Positions 8,148 to 19,361 of a DNA stretch of 64,000 bases are shown piece by piece. The translations under genes and the position numbers were made by a program. Within the stretch, counting starts at the first letter, position 1. The number at the start of each line of letters is the position of its first letter. Source of the DNA: Betaproteobacteria bacterium (GTDB taxonomy: Bacteria; Pseudomonadota; Gammaproteobacteria; Burkholderiales; Burkholderiaceae_C); contig JADIZZ010000008.1 of NCBI GenBank assembly GCA_016704535.1, forward strand, positions 1 through 64,000, given 5' to 3'. Below the pieces are notes generated by a model. It did not search any database, was not told the origin of the DNA, and was given only the letters and a program-made list of their open reading frames with translations.

Positions 8148-9689
8148 TCAGCCGGCCGCGCGACGCAACCAGCGCCGTTCCCAGGCGTCGAAGGCCCATT
8201 GCACGGCCACCGCCAGCAGCGCCGCCGGTAAAGCGCCGGCCAGCATCAGTTCACGGTCGTTGACGGCCAGGCCGGCGACGATGCGTTCGCCCAGCCCGCC
8301 GGCGCCGACAAAGGCCGCCACCGTGGCCGTGCCGACGTTGATGACCGCCGCCGTCTTCACGCCCGCCAGCAGCGTGGGCGCGGCCAGCGGCAACTGCACT
8401 TCGCTCAGCACCTGGCGCGACGTGAGGCCCAGCGCCAGCCCGGCCAGTGACAGCCCTGCCGGCACGCCCGCCAGTCCGGCATGCGTGTTGCGCACGATGG
8501 GCAGCAGCGCGTAGACGAAGAGCGCCAGCAGCGCCGGCACGAAGCCGATGACGCCCAGCAGGGCGATCAGGAAAGCCAGCAGCGCCAGCGAAGGCACGGT
8601 CTGCAGCACGCCCACCGCACCGAGCAGGCCGCCGGCCCAGCGCGGGCGCCGCCAAGCCCACACGCCCAGCGGCACACCCACGGCGACGGCCAGCGCCACC
8701 GAGCCGAAGACCAGCCCCAGATGCTGCAGCAGCAGGCGGCCCAGGTCGGGGGCGAACAGCCGCGCGGCAAAGCCTGTGCGACCGGTGTCGGGCACCGGCG
8801 GCGCACCGGCCGACGCGGCGGCCGCCGACAGCGAAGCCGGGCCGGCGGGCGCGGCCAGGAAACGCCGCGCAACTTCGGCGAATGTCAGCCCGTCGATCTC
8901 CACCTGCGCGTTCAGCCTGATCATCGTCGCCTCGTCCAGCCGTCCGGCCAGGCCTTGCAGCGGCGTGGCGTCGACCGCGGCGCGCATCAGCAGCACGGCG
9001 TCGTAGCGCGGGAAGAAGCTGCGGTCGTCCACCAGCACGCGCACGGCACGGCGGCCAAGCTGCGCATCGGTGCTGTAGACATCGATGAGGTCGACCTGCC
9101 CGGCCTCCAGTGCCGCGTAGGCCAGGCCATGGTCGAGTGCCGCGCCGGGTGTCAGCGCCAGGCCGTAGGCCTTGCGCAGTGCCGGCCAGCCGTCGGCACG
9201 CTGCTGGAATTCATGCGACAGGCCGGCCTTCAGCGCGCCGGGCGGCAGCCGCGACAGGTCGCTGAGTGTCTTCAGCGCCAGCCGCTCGGCTACGCTCTCG
9301 CGCACCGCCAGCGCATAGGTGTTGTTGAAGCCCAGCGGCACCACCGCCTTCAGGCCGCGCGGCGCCAGCCAGGTGTTGAGCTGCTCGAGCGACGGGTTGC
9401 CTTCACCGGCGTCCCTGCGCTTGAGCAGTTCACGAACGATGGTGCCGGTGTACTCGGGGTAGACGTCCACTGCGCCGCTGGCCAACGCCTGTTCCAGGAT
9501 GCCGGTGTTGCCCAGCCCCGGCTTGTGCTCGGCGGCCACGCCGGCCTGCTGCAGAGTCTGGCGCACGATCTCGCCCAGCACGTAGCTTTCGGTGAAGCGT
9601 TTGCTGCCCACCATCACCGCAGACGGCTCGGCCGCCTGTGCCAGCATGGTCAGAAGGGCCAGCAGGCAGGTGGTGAACAGGCGCGTCAT
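8148..9689 (-). CDS. Osmoprotectant-type ABC transporter, binding protein fused to permease
   Basis: A 513-residue fusion for uptake of glycine betaine, choline or a related quaternary amine. An N-terminal signal peptide (to about residue 20, AQA) leads into an OpuAC-like binding domain (about 25-270) with VGSKRFTESYVLGEI, GLGNTGI and VDVYPEYTGT. A C-terminal permease domain (about 305-510) has five or six membrane segments and the ATPase-contact region around GLTSRQVLSEVQLPLAAPTLLAG. Fusions with the binding protein first are less usual than the permease-first order of OpuFB/EgtU. No ATPase gene is beside it, so the partner must be elsewhere. ATG 9689 starts the signal peptide. Confidence 0.88.
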   Translation of the reverse strand: MTRLFTTCLLALLTMLAQAAEPSAVMVGSKRFTESYVLGEIVRQTLQQAGVAAEHKPGLGNTGILEQALASGAVDVYPEYTGTIVRELLKRRDAGEGNPSLEQLNTWLAPRGLKAVVPLGFNNTYALAVRESVAERLALKTLSDLSRLPPGALKAGLSHEFQQRADGWPALRKAYGLALTPGAALDHGLAYAALEAGQVDLIDVYSTDAQLGRRAVRVLVDDRSFFPRYDAVLLMRAAVDATPLQGLAGRLDEATMIRLNAQVEIDGLTFAEVARRFLAAPAGPASLSAAAASAGAPPVPDTGRTGFAARLFAPDLGRLLLQHLGLVFGSVALAVAVGVPLGVWAWRRPRWAGGLLGAVGVLQTVPSLALLAFLIALLGVIGFVPALLALFVYALLPIVRNTHAGLAGVPAGLSLAGLALGLTSRQVLSEVQLPLAAPTLLAGVKTAAVINVGTATVAAFVGAGGLGERIVAGLAVNDRELMLAGALPAALLAVAVQWAFDAWERRWLRRAAG

Positions 9690-9768
9690 GCATCGATTCT
9701 GCGCTGCGCTGTTCCCCGCGGGCCCCGCGACAAGACGCCTTTCGCCGACGCTGCGGCGGCTGCGGCAT

Positions 9769-10785
9769 TCAGGCCGGTTGCGCAACGACGACGCGGTTGC
9801 GTCCCTGCCGCTTGGCGTCGTAGAGCGCCGTGTCGGCTATCTGCAGCCAGGCATCGACACTCTGGCCCGGCGCCAGCGCACTGAGCCCGATGCTCACGGT
9901 AACGGCACGACCGGGGACCAGTTCCGCCTGCGCCAGCCGCTGGCGCAGCTCCTCGGCCACACCCTGTGCCGCCTGCAGGCCGGTCCGCGGCAGCAGGAGC
10001 ACGAATTCCTCGCCGCCGGTGCGGAACAGCAGGTCGCCGACGCGCTTGCGTGCGCCGATGGCTGCCACCACACGGCACAGCACCTGGTCGCCGACGGCGT
10101 GGCCATGCTCGTCGTTGATGCTCTTGAAGTGGTCGATGTCAATGGCCAGCAGCGCGTCACCGTTGGTAGCCCTGCCGGTCGGTGCCATGCGAAGCGCGAG
10201 GTGCTCTTGCAGGTAACGGCGGTTATACGCGCCAGTCAGGGGGTCGGTGATGGCCTGCGCCACGAGCGCACGCTGCAGTTCGCCGACGACATTGAGCACG
10301 ACATTGATCATGACCAGCACGAAGCCCAGCGACATGAAGACCCGCGCCGCCAGAGGCCAGCCCAGCGACACCGCGCTGGCCATCGTGATGAACGCCAGGA
10401 GCACCAGGCCCAGCGCCATCGCCAGACCGCGCGTCAGCACGAAAAAGAACATGAACAGTGCGGGGTAGGCCCAGACGACGCCGTTCAGGCCCTGGGCCAA
10501 TACGGACGCACAGGCGCCCGCCACCATCATGATGGCCACGGCCCAGAAGGGCACCACCGGCGCCCGGTCATGCCTCAGCGCCCATACGTTGGCCAGCATC
10601 AGGCTGACGAGGACCACGTTGACGCCGAACATCGGCCAGTTTGCGCCCCACAGGTGCAGCAGGGCGAAGGGCGCGAGGGCGATAGCCCCCAGCCGGCTGA
10701 AGTTCAGCCGGATGCGACTGCGATGCGCGGCCAGCGCGTCGTCATCGATGTTCAGCGCGCGGCGCGCTCCAGATATCAGTTCCAC
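9769..10785 (-). CDS. Membrane diguanylate cyclase (GGDEF)
   Basis: Makes cyclic di-GMP. An N-terminal half with about six hydrophobic segments (sensor of MASE type, not assigned) precedes a GGDEF domain of about 165 residues that starts at DPLTGAYNRRYL. The active-site loop is TGGEEF, a functional variant, and the magnesium Asp lies in AIDIDHFKSIND. No RxxD inhibitory site is obvious. The frame is open back to 10896, which would overlap the start of the divergent kinase gene; GTG 10785 (VELISGARR) with GAGGG just before it is my preferred start. Lies head to head with the hybrid kinase, suggesting a shared sensory theme. Confidence 0.85.
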   Translation of the reverse strand: MELISGARRALNIDDDALAAHRSRIRLNFSRLGAIALAPFALLHLWGANWPMFGVNVVLVSLMLANVWALRHDRAPVVPFWAVAIMMVAGACASVLAQGLNGVVWAYPALFMFFFVLTRGLAMALGLVLLAFITMASAVSLGWPLAARVFMSLGFVLVMINVVLNVVGELQRALVAQAITDPLTGAYNRRYLQEHLALRMAPTGRATNGDALLAIDIDHFKSINDEHGHAVGDQVLCRVVAAIGARKRVGDLLFRTGGEEFVLLLPRTGLQAAQGVAEELRQRLAQAELVPGRAVTVSIGLSALAPGQSVDAWLQIADTALYDAKRQGRNRVVVAQPA

Positions 10786-10867
10786 CCCTCGGGTTTCGGC
10801 CTTGCGGCGCGTGACTTGAGCCGGGCGTACGAAGCCCAAGCGCCAAGCGCTCGGGTAAAGTGACCTT

Positions 10868-13426
<2,559 letters not shown>

Positions 13427-13453
13427 GGCCGCACGCCGTGTCTCGACGGCGAC

Positions 13454-15124
13454 TCAGGCCGCCGGCGCAGCGCGAAGTTCGCGCCGCAGGATCTTGCCCA
13501 CCGCCGTCTTGGGCAGCGGCTCCTCACGAAACTCGATCACGCGCGGCACCTTGTAGCCCGTCAGGTGCAGCTTGCAGTGCGCTATCAGCTCGCCCTCGCT
13601 CAAGGCCGGGTCCTGACGCACGACGACCACCTTGACAGCCTCGCCCGAGCGCTCGTCGGGCACGCCCACCGCACCGGCCTCCAGCACGCCCGGGTGCAGC
13701 GTGACCACGTCCTCGATTTCATTGGGGAAGACCTTGAAGCCCGAGACCACGATCATGTCCTTCTTGCGGTCGGTAAGGCGGAAGCCGCCCCGTTCATCCA
13801 TCACGCCCATGTCACCGGTGCGCATCCAGCCATCGGCGGTGAACATGGCCTCGCTGTCCGCCTGGCGCTGCCAGTAGCCCGCCATCACCTGCGGCCCACG
13901 CAGCGCGATCTCGCCCACCTCGCCTTGCCGCACCGGGAGGCCAGCCTCGTCGAGCAGCGCCGCGTCCGTGCTCGGCAGCGGTACGCCGATCTGGCCACTC
14001 CACTCGGACACCGTCACCGGATTGGCAATCGCCACCGGCGCGCTCTCGGTCAGGCCATAGCCTTCCACCAGCGGCACTCCGGCACGCTCGCGCCAGCGGT
14101 GCGCTACCACCTGCTGCACGGCCATGCCGCCGGCCACCGCCAGCTTCAGCGCGCCCAGATCGACGGCGGCAAAGCCCGGCGCGTCGAGCAGCGCGCGGAA
14201 CAGCGTGTTGACGCCGATGATGGCGGTGAAGCGCTGCTGCCTCAGCGCCTTCAGGAAGGCGGGCATGTCGCGCGGGTTGGCGATCAGCACCGTCAGCGCG
14301 CCCTTGCTGAAAAAGGACAACGCGCCGGTCAGCGCAAACACGTGCACCAGCGGCAGCGGGATGACCAGCGTCTCCTCGCCGTCCTTCAGGTTGGGCGACA
14401 CCCACGCCGCCACCTGCAGCACGTTGGCCACCATGTTGCCGTGGCTGAGCATGGCCCCCTTGGCCACGCCGGTGGTGCCGCCGGTGTACTGCAAGAAGGC
14501 CAGGTCAGTGTGGGCCAGCGCCACATCGTCGAGTGTCAGGGTGCGGCCGGCGGCCAGCACATCGCGGAAGGCGATGGCCTCGTCCAGCCGCCACGGCGGC
14601 ACCATCTTCTTCACATGCTTGACGACCGCATTGGTCAGCAGCCGATGCAGCGGCGACAGCAGGTCGCCGACCTGCGTCGTCACCACCTTGCGCACCGCGG
14701 TCGATGCGATGACCTTCTGCAGCGTGTGCGCGAAGTTCTCCAGCACCACCACCACGGTGGCACCGGCGTCCTTGAGCTGGTGTTCCAGTTCACGCGGTGT
14801 GTACATCGGGTTGACGTTGACCACCACGAAACCGGCTCGCAGCGCGCCGAACAGCGCCACCGGGAACTGCAGCAGGTTGGGCATCATCAGCGCGACTCGC
14901 TCGCCGCGCTGAAGACCAGCGCCCTTCTGCAGCCAGGCACCGAAGGCGCGGCTGGCCTCGTCGAGTTCGCGAAAAGTCATCACCGCACCCATCGACGCGT
15001 AGGCGGGCCGGTCCGCAAAGCGGGCGCAACAGGACTCGAGCATGGCCTTCAACGACGAGAGGCCTTGCAGGTCGATCTCGGCCGGTACACCGGCCGGATA
15101 CTGGGCGAGCCAGGGCTTGGACAT
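13454..15124 (-). CDS. fadD: Long-chain fatty acid-CoA ligase
   Basis: Activates fatty acids to acyl-CoA through an acyl-adenylate; cytoplasmic or membrane-associated. The 556-residue protein has the AMP-binding loop YTGGTTGVAKGAML, GYGLTESAP, the TGDMGVMDERGGFRLTDRKKDMI hinge and the C-terminal catalytic lysine in PKTAVGKILRREL. AGGAG lies eight bases before ATG 15124, which decides the start over an in-frame GTG at 15133. FadD-type is the best fit over other acyl-CoA synthetases because of the length and the N-terminal KPWLAQYPAGVP. Stands alone; convergent with the histidine kinase gene. Confidence 0.9.
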   Translation of the reverse strand: MSKPWLAQYPAGVPAEIDLQGLSSLKAMLESCCARFADRPAYASMGAVMTFRELDEASRAFGAWLQKGAGLQRGERVALMMPNLLQFPVALFGALRAGFVVVNVNPMYTPRELEHQLKDAGATVVVVLENFAHTLQKVIASTAVRKVVTTQVGDLLSPLHRLLTNAVVKHVKKMVPPWRLDEAIAFRDVLAAGRTLTLDDVALAHTDLAFLQYTGGTTGVAKGAMLSHGNMVANVLQVAAWVSPNLKDGEETLVIPLPLVHVFALTGALSFFSKGALTVLIANPRDMPAFLKALRQQRFTAIIGVNTLFRALLDAPGFAAVDLGALKLAVAGGMAVQQVVAHRWRERAGVPLVEGYGLTESAPVAIANPVTVSEWSGQIGVPLPSTDAALLDEAGLPVRQGEVGEIALRGPQVMAGYWQRQADSEAMFTADGWMRTGDMGVMDERGGFRLTDRKKDMIVVSGFKVFPNEIEDVVTLHPGVLEAGAVGVPDERSGEAVKVVVVRQDPALSEGELIAHCKLHLTGYKVPRVIEFREEPLPKTAVGKILRRELRAAPAA

Positions 15125-15261
15125 GGAACTCACTCCTGCTCCGCGGTGAAGGCCGCGGCCGTCTGCGAGTGTGCAGGCAACCGGGCCGATGGCAACCCGT
15201 GTTCCGGTGCGCTACCGTTTTCCGCGCCTGCAGCAAGGGCTGAGCTTGTCCAGTCGTCTTC

Positions 15262-15286
15262 AGGTATGTATGATTCATCCATACCT
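15262..15286. promoter_or_regulatory. Palindromic operator before the toxin-antitoxin pair
   Basis: A 25-base, A/T-rich palindrome with arms AGGTATGTATGA and TCATCCATACCT around one central T; 11 of 12 arm pairs match. It ends 18 bases before the antitoxin start. VapB antitoxins of the AbrB/MazE fold bind such palindromes to repress their own operon, so this is the expected autoregulatory site. Confidence 0.7.
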
Positions 15287-15304
15287 ACTTTGACTGACGC
15301 CGCC

Positions 15305-15571
15305 ATGGAAGCCACCGTTGCCGAGCGCGGACAGATCACGCTGCCCAAGGCCGTGCGCGACGCGCTGGGCCTGACCAAGGGCACGAAGCTGAAGGTCGAA
15401 CTCGAGGGCGGGCGCATCGTGCTGCGCAAGGACGTGTCCGAGGCCCTGGCCCAGTTGCGCGGCCGCTACAAGCTGGCCGAGGGCTTCAAGAGCACCGACG
15501 ACGCGATGCGCGCGCTGCGCGGCCGCGCGCCCGGCGACCCCTTCCCGCCCCCGGAGGACGAGGCATCTTGA
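15305..15571 (+). CDS. vapB: AbrB/MazE-fold antitoxin (VapB type)
   Basis: An 88-residue antitoxin. The first 45 residues form a swapped-hairpin AbrB DNA-binding domain: ATVAERGQITLPKAVRDALGL and KLKVELEGGRIVLRK. The remaining part is a charged helix and a proline-rich tail (DPFPPPEDE) that would lie in the toxin groove. ATG 15305 is chosen because the fold begins there. The stop overlaps the start of the PIN toxin gene by four bases (TTGA), which couples translation of the two, and the palindrome at 15262-15286 is its likely operator. Confidence 0.88.
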   Translation: MEATVAERGQITLPKAVRDALGLTKGTKLKVELEGGRIVLRKDVSEALAQLRGRYKLAEGFKSTDDAMRALRGRAPGDPFPPPEDEAS

Positions 15572-15972
15572 TCGCCGTCGACTCCTCGGTGCTGCTGGAC
15601 GTGCTCACCGACGACCCCCGTTTCGCCGCCGCCTCGGCCAATGCCATCGGCGAGGCACTGGCCGAGGGCGACGTGGTCGTCTGCGACGCCGTCATCGCCG
15701 AGGTGCAGACCATGCTGGACACACGCGAGACCGCGATGGAACCGCTGGCCGCCTTCGGCGTGCGCTACCTCGCCACCAGCGAGCAGGCGGCGGTGCGTGC
15801 CGGCCACATGCAGCGCCGCTTCCGCGACCGCGGCGGCCGGCGCGAACGCGTCGTGGCCGATTTCCTGATCGGCGCGCACGCCCTGATGCAGTGCGACGGA
15901 CTCATCACTCGCGACGCGGGCTTTTACCGCGACTACTTCAAAGGCCTCAAGCTCATCGTGCCGCAAGCCTGA
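15568..15972 (+). CDS. vapC: PIN-domain ribonuclease toxin (VapC type)
   Basis: A 134-residue PIN-domain protein, predicted magnesium-dependent RNase that cuts tRNA or rRNA when free of its antitoxin. Acidic residues of the active site are visible: D in IAVDSSVLLDVL, E in IAEVQTM, D in VVADFLIGAHAL and D in LITRDAGFYRDYF, matching the four-acid PIN centre. Start TTG 15568 overlaps the antitoxin stop. The pair is a compact vapBC operon followed 46 bases later by acnB; the target RNA cannot be told from the sequence. Confidence 0.88.
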   Translation: MIAVDSSVLLDVLTDDPRFAAASANAIGEALAEGDVVVCDAVIAEVQTMLDTRETAMEPLAAFGVRYLATSEQAAVRAGHMQRRFRDRGGRRERVVADFLIGAHALMQCDGLITRDAGFYRDYFKGLKLIVPQA

Positions 15973-16018
15973 TGTCCGCTTGAAGCCGCATCATCCCCTG
16001 TCCCTTACGGAGCACCCC

Positions 16019-18622
16019 ATGCTGCAAGCCTACCGACAACATGCCGCCGAACGCGCCGCGCTCGGCATCCCGCCGCTGCCGCTCGACGCCAAGCAGGTCG
16101 CCGCGCTGATCGAACTCATCAAGGCGTCTTCTTCCAAGGACGCCGCCGGTGAAGACGCCTTCCTGATGGACCTGCTGACGCACCGCGTGCCCCCGGGCGT
16201 GGACGACGCGGCCAAGGTCAAGGCCAGCTTCCTGGCCGCCGTGGCGCATGGCGAGTTGAAGGTGGGCCTGATCGGCAAGGCCAAGGCCACCGAGCTGCTG
16301 GGCACCATGGTGGGCGGCTACAACGTGCACCCGCTGATCGAGCTGCTGGACGATGCCGAGGTGGCGGGCGTGGCCGCCAACGCGCTGAAGAAGACGCTGC
16401 TGATGTTCGACTTCTTCAACGACGTGGCCGAGAAGGCGCGCGCCGGCAACGCCAAGGCCAATGAAGTGATGAAGAGCTGGGCCGAGGCCGAGTGGTTCAC
16501 GACGCGGCCGGAAGTGCCCAAGACCATCACCGTCACCGTCTTCAAGGTGCCCGGCGAGACCAACACCGACGACCTGAGCCCGGCGCCCGACGCCTGGAGC
16601 CGCGCCGACATCCCGCTGCACTACCTGGCGATGCTGAAGAACACGCGCGCCGGCGCGGCCTTCAAGCCCGAGGAAGACGGCAAGCGTGGCCCGATGCAGT
16701 TCATCGAGGACCTGAAGAAGAAGGGCCACCTCGTGGCCTACGTCGGCGACGTCGTCGGCACCGGTTCTTCGCGCAAGAGCGCCACCAACAGCGCCGTCTG
16801 GGCCACCGGCCAGGACATCCCCTTCGTGCCGAACAAGCGATTCGGCGGCGTCACGCTGGGCGGCAAGATCGCGCCGATCTACTTCAACACGCAGGAAGAC
16901 GCGGGCTCGCTGCCGATCGAAGTCGACGTGACGAAGCTCGAGATGGGCGACGTCATCGACATCCTGCCCTACGAGGGCAAGATCCTGCGCGGCGGCCAGC
17001 CCGTCACCAGCTTCGAGATGCGCAACCAGGTCATCTTCGACGAGGTGCGCGCGGGCGGCCGCATCAACCTGATCATCGGCCGCAGCCTGACGGCGCGGGC
17101 GCGTGAATTCCTGGGCCTTCCGGCGTCCACCGTGTTCCGCCTGCCGCAGATTCCCGCGGGCACGAAGGCCGGTTTCACGCTGGCGCAGAAGATGGTCGGC
17201 CGCGCCTGCGGCCTGCCCGAAGGCACGGGCGTGCGCCCGGGCACCTACTGCGAGCCGAAGATGACCAGCATCGGCAGCCAGGACACCACCGGCACGATGA
17301 CGCGCGACGAGTTGAAGGACCTGGCCTGCCTGGGCTTCAGCGCCGACCTGGTGATGCAGAGCTTCTGCCACACCGCGGCCTACCCGAAGCCGGTGGACGT
17401 GAAGACGCACCGCGACCTGCCGGCCTTCATGAGCAACCGCGGGGGGATTTCCCTGCGCCCGGGCGACGGCATCATCCACAGCTGGCTCAACCGCATGCTG
17501 CTGCCCGACACCGTGGGCACCGGCGGCGACAGCCACACGCGCTTCCCCATCGGCATCAGCTTCCCCGCAGGTTCGGGCCTGGTGGCCTTCGGCGCAGCCA
17601 CCGGCGTGATGCCGCTGGACATGCCCGAGAGCGTGCTGGTGCGCTTCAAGGGCAAGATGCAGCCCGGCGTGACGCTGCGCGACCTGGTGCACGCGATTCC
17701 GCTGTTCGCCATCAAGCAGGGCCTGCTGACGGTGGCCAAGGCCGGCAAGGTCAACGAGTTCAGCGGTCGCATCCTCGAGATCGAGGGCCTGCCCGACCTG
17801 AAGGTCGAACAGGCTTTTGAACTCAGCGACGCCTCGGCCGAACGCAGCGCCGCCGGCTGCACCATCAAGCTGAACCAGGCGCCGGTGATCGAGTACCTGA
17901 ACAGCAACGTCGTGCTGCTGAAGAACATGATCGCCCAGGGCTACGCCGACAAGCGCAGCATCGAGCGCCGCATCGCGAAGATGGAAGAGTGGCTGGCCTC
18001 ACCCGCGCTGCTGGAAGCCGACAAGGACGCCGAGTACGCGCACGTGCTCGAGATCGACATGGACACCATCAAGGAGCCCATCCTCTGCTGCCCGAACGAC
18101 CCCGACGACGCGAAGTTCCTGAGCGAAGTCGCGGGCACCAAGATCGACGAAGCCTTCATCGGCAGCTGCATGACCAACATCGGCCACTTCCGCGCCGCGG
18201 CCAAGCTGCTGGGCGGCCAGCGCGACATCCCGGTCAAGCTGTGGGTGGCGCCGCCGACCAAGATGGACGAGACCGAGCTCATCAAGGAAGGCCATTACGC
18301 CAACTTCGGCGCCGCCGGCGCCCGCACCGAGATGCCGGGCTGCAGCCTGTGCATGGGCAACCAGGCGCAGGTGCGTGAAGGTGCGACGGTGGTCAGCACC
18401 AGCACGCGCAACTTCCCGAACCGCCTGGGCAAGAACACCAACGTCTTCCTGGCCTCGGCCGAACTGGCGGCCATCGCCAGCAAGCTGGGCAAGCTGCCGA
18501 CGCTGGCCGAGTACCAGCAGGCCATGGGCATCGTGAACGCCGACGGCCCGGCCATCTACCGCTACATGAACTTCGACCAGATCGAGGAGTATGCGGACGT
18601 GGCCAAGGGCGTGACGGCCTGA
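16019..18622 (+). CDS. acnB: Aconitate hydratase B
   Basis: Converts citrate to isocitrate in the TCA cycle; AcnB-type enzymes also act on 2-methylcitrate and have an RNA-binding apo form. The 867-residue length is typical. The AcnB-specific N-terminal HEAT-like domain is present (MLQAYRQHAAERAALGIPPLPL). The three cluster cysteines are in GSCMTNIGHFR and PGCSLCMGNQ, and TVGTGGDSHTRFP is also diagnostic. ATG 16019 is chosen by alignment to the family start, although the frame is open to 15980. A strong hairpin follows at 18650-18671. Confidence 0.97.
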   Translation: MLQAYRQHAAERAALGIPPLPLDAKQVAALIELIKASSSKDAAGEDAFLMDLLTHRVPPGVDDAAKVKASFLAAVAHGELKVGLIGKAKATELLGTMVGGYNVHPLIELLDDAEVAGVAANALKKTLLMFDFFNDVAEKARAGNAKANEVMKSWAEAEWFTTRPEVPKTITVTVFKVPGETNTDDLSPAPDAWSRADIPLHYLAMLKNTRAGAAFKPEEDGKRGPMQFIEDLKKKGHLVAYVGDVVGTGSSRKSATNSAVWATGQDIPFVPNKRFGGVTLGGKIAPIYFNTQEDAGSLPIEVDVTKLEMGDVIDILPYEGKILRGGQPVTSFEMRNQVIFDEVRAGGRINLIIGRSLTARAREFLGLPASTVFRLPQIPAGTKAGFTLAQKMVGRACGLPEGTGVRPGTYCEPKMTSIGSQDTTGTMTRDELKDLACLGFSADLVMQSFCHTAAYPKPVDVKTHRDLPAFMSNRGGISLRPGDGIIHSWLNRMLLPDTVGTGGDSHTRFPIGISFPAGSGLVAFGAATGVMPLDMPESVLVRFKGKMQPGVTLRDLVHAIPLFAIKQGLLTVAKAGKVNEFSGRILEIEGLPDLKVEQAFELSDASAERSAAGCTIKLNQAPVIEYLNSNVVLLKNMIAQGYADKRSIERRIAKMEEWLASPALLEADKDAEYAHVLEIDMDTIKEPILCCPNDPDDAKFLSEVAGTKIDEAFIGSCMTNIGHFRAAAKLLGGQRDIPVKLWVAPPTKMDETELIKEGHYANFGAAGARTEMPGCSLCMGNQAQVREGATVVSTSTRNFPNRLGKNTNVFLASAELAAIASKLGKLPTLAEYQQAMGIVNADGPAIYRYMNFDQIEEYADVAKGVTA

Positions 18623-18649
18623 CGCGGCAGCGCTGCACGCACCACCTGG

Positions 18650-18671
18650 ACGGCCCGCTTCGGCGGGCCGT
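18650..18671. terminator. Bidirectional hairpin terminator between acnB and nsrR
   Basis: ACGGCCCGC (18650-18658), UUCG-type loop TTCG, GCGGGCCGT (18663-18671): nine pairs with a stable tetraloop. A further outer pairing, CGCACCA upstream with TGGTGCG downstream, lengthens the stem. It separates the convergent genes acnB and nsrR. Confidence 0.8.
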
Positions 18672-18695
18672 TCGCATGGTGCGGCGTGGCGCGAC

Positions 18696-19181
18696 TCACA
18701 CCTTGTGCGCGACGCCGCGCGGCCTGCGCTGGGGCGGGGCCATCGGCAGCTCGGGCAGCGGAAAGCGCCGCACGGCCGGCGTCATCAGGTCGGCCAGCGT
18801 GACACCGTCCAGCACCTCCAGGAAACGCGCCATGGCCTGGTGCAACACCGACTCCAGCCTGCAGCGGCCTGCGAGGCCGCAGGTGTTCAGCGCCGCGTCG
18901 AAACACTCCAGCAGCGTGAAGTCGGTTTCGGTGCGTCGGACCACCTCGCCGATGCGGATCTCGCTCGCCGGTGCCATCAAGCGCAGGCCGCCACCGCGGC
19001 CGCGCGTGGTCTCCAGGTAGCCCAGCGCGGCCAGCGACATCACCACCTTCGTGAGGTGGCTGCGCGAGATGCCGTGCGCCTGCCCGATTTCGGTGATCGT
19101 CACCGGCGTGCCGCGCTCCGTCTGCGCGGCGCAGTACATCAGCACACGCAGGCTGTAGTCGGTCCACTTGGTCAGTTGCAT
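18696..19181 (-). CDS. nsrR: Rrf2-family nitric-oxide-sensing repressor NsrR
   Basis: A 161-residue Rrf2 transcription factor. The N-terminal winged helix is MQLTKWTDYSLRVLMYCA, ISRSHLTKVVMSLAALGYLETTRGRGGGL. Three cysteines late in the protein (ECF, then TCGLAGRC with CX5C spacing) match the iron-sulfur ligands of NsrR, which loses DNA binding when its cluster reacts with NO. ATG 19181 gives the canonical MQLTxxTDY start, with GGGAG upstream. The gene faces nrfHA across 180 bases that hold an NsrR-like site, which supports the assignment over IscR or generic Rrf2. Confidence 0.88.
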   Translation of the reverse strand: MQLTKWTDYSLRVLMYCAAQTERGTPVTITEIGQAHGISRSHLTKVVMSLAALGYLETTRGRGGGLRLMAPASEIRIGEVVRRTETDFTLLECFDAALNTCGLAGRCRLESVLHQAMARFLEVLDGVTLADLMTPAVRRFPLPELPMAPPQRRPRGVAHKV

Positions 19182-19228
19182 CGAAGAAGCTCCCGCCGCG
19201 CAGCATGAGTCGCCCAAGGACGCGATTC

Positions 19229-19242
19229 TTGCGCTGCATCAA
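19229..19242. promoter_or_regulatory. Possible FNR-type half-conserved site
   Basis: TTGCGCTGCATCAA resembles TTGAT-N4-ATCAA: the right half is exact, the left half matches three of five. An oxygen-responsive site would be logical before nrfHA. The match is weak. Confidence 0.3.
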
Positions 19243-19288
19243 GCAAGTGCGCGGAACGCCGTGACGGCGACGTCGGTTGGCGGTTCAA

Positions 19289-19311
19289 TAGGTGCATCTT
19301 AAATGAATCTT
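19289..19311. promoter_or_regulatory. NsrR-type operator upstream of nrfHA
   Basis: Read on the minus strand, these 23 bases match the enterobacterial NsrR consensus (two AAGATGCATT-like halves in inverted order) at 19 positions: AAGATTCATTT then AAGATGCACCTA. It is A/T-rich in a GC-rich setting and lies 51 bases before the nrfH start, the gene expected to be repressed by NsrR in the absence of NO. Confidence 0.7.
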
Positions 19312-19361
19312 ATGTCGGCAGCCGCGGGGCGGCCGGCCATCGGCACCGTGCGGAGCAGGCT

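Noticed and set aside
13565..15304. Plus-strand open frame of more than 570 codons upstream of the antitoxin, in its frame
   Set aside because: It is antisense to fadD; only the last 88 codons from ATG 15305 have real protein sequence.
15953..17692. Minus-strand open frame of 579 codons in acnB
   Set aside because: Shadow of aconitase with His/Gln/Val-rich composition.
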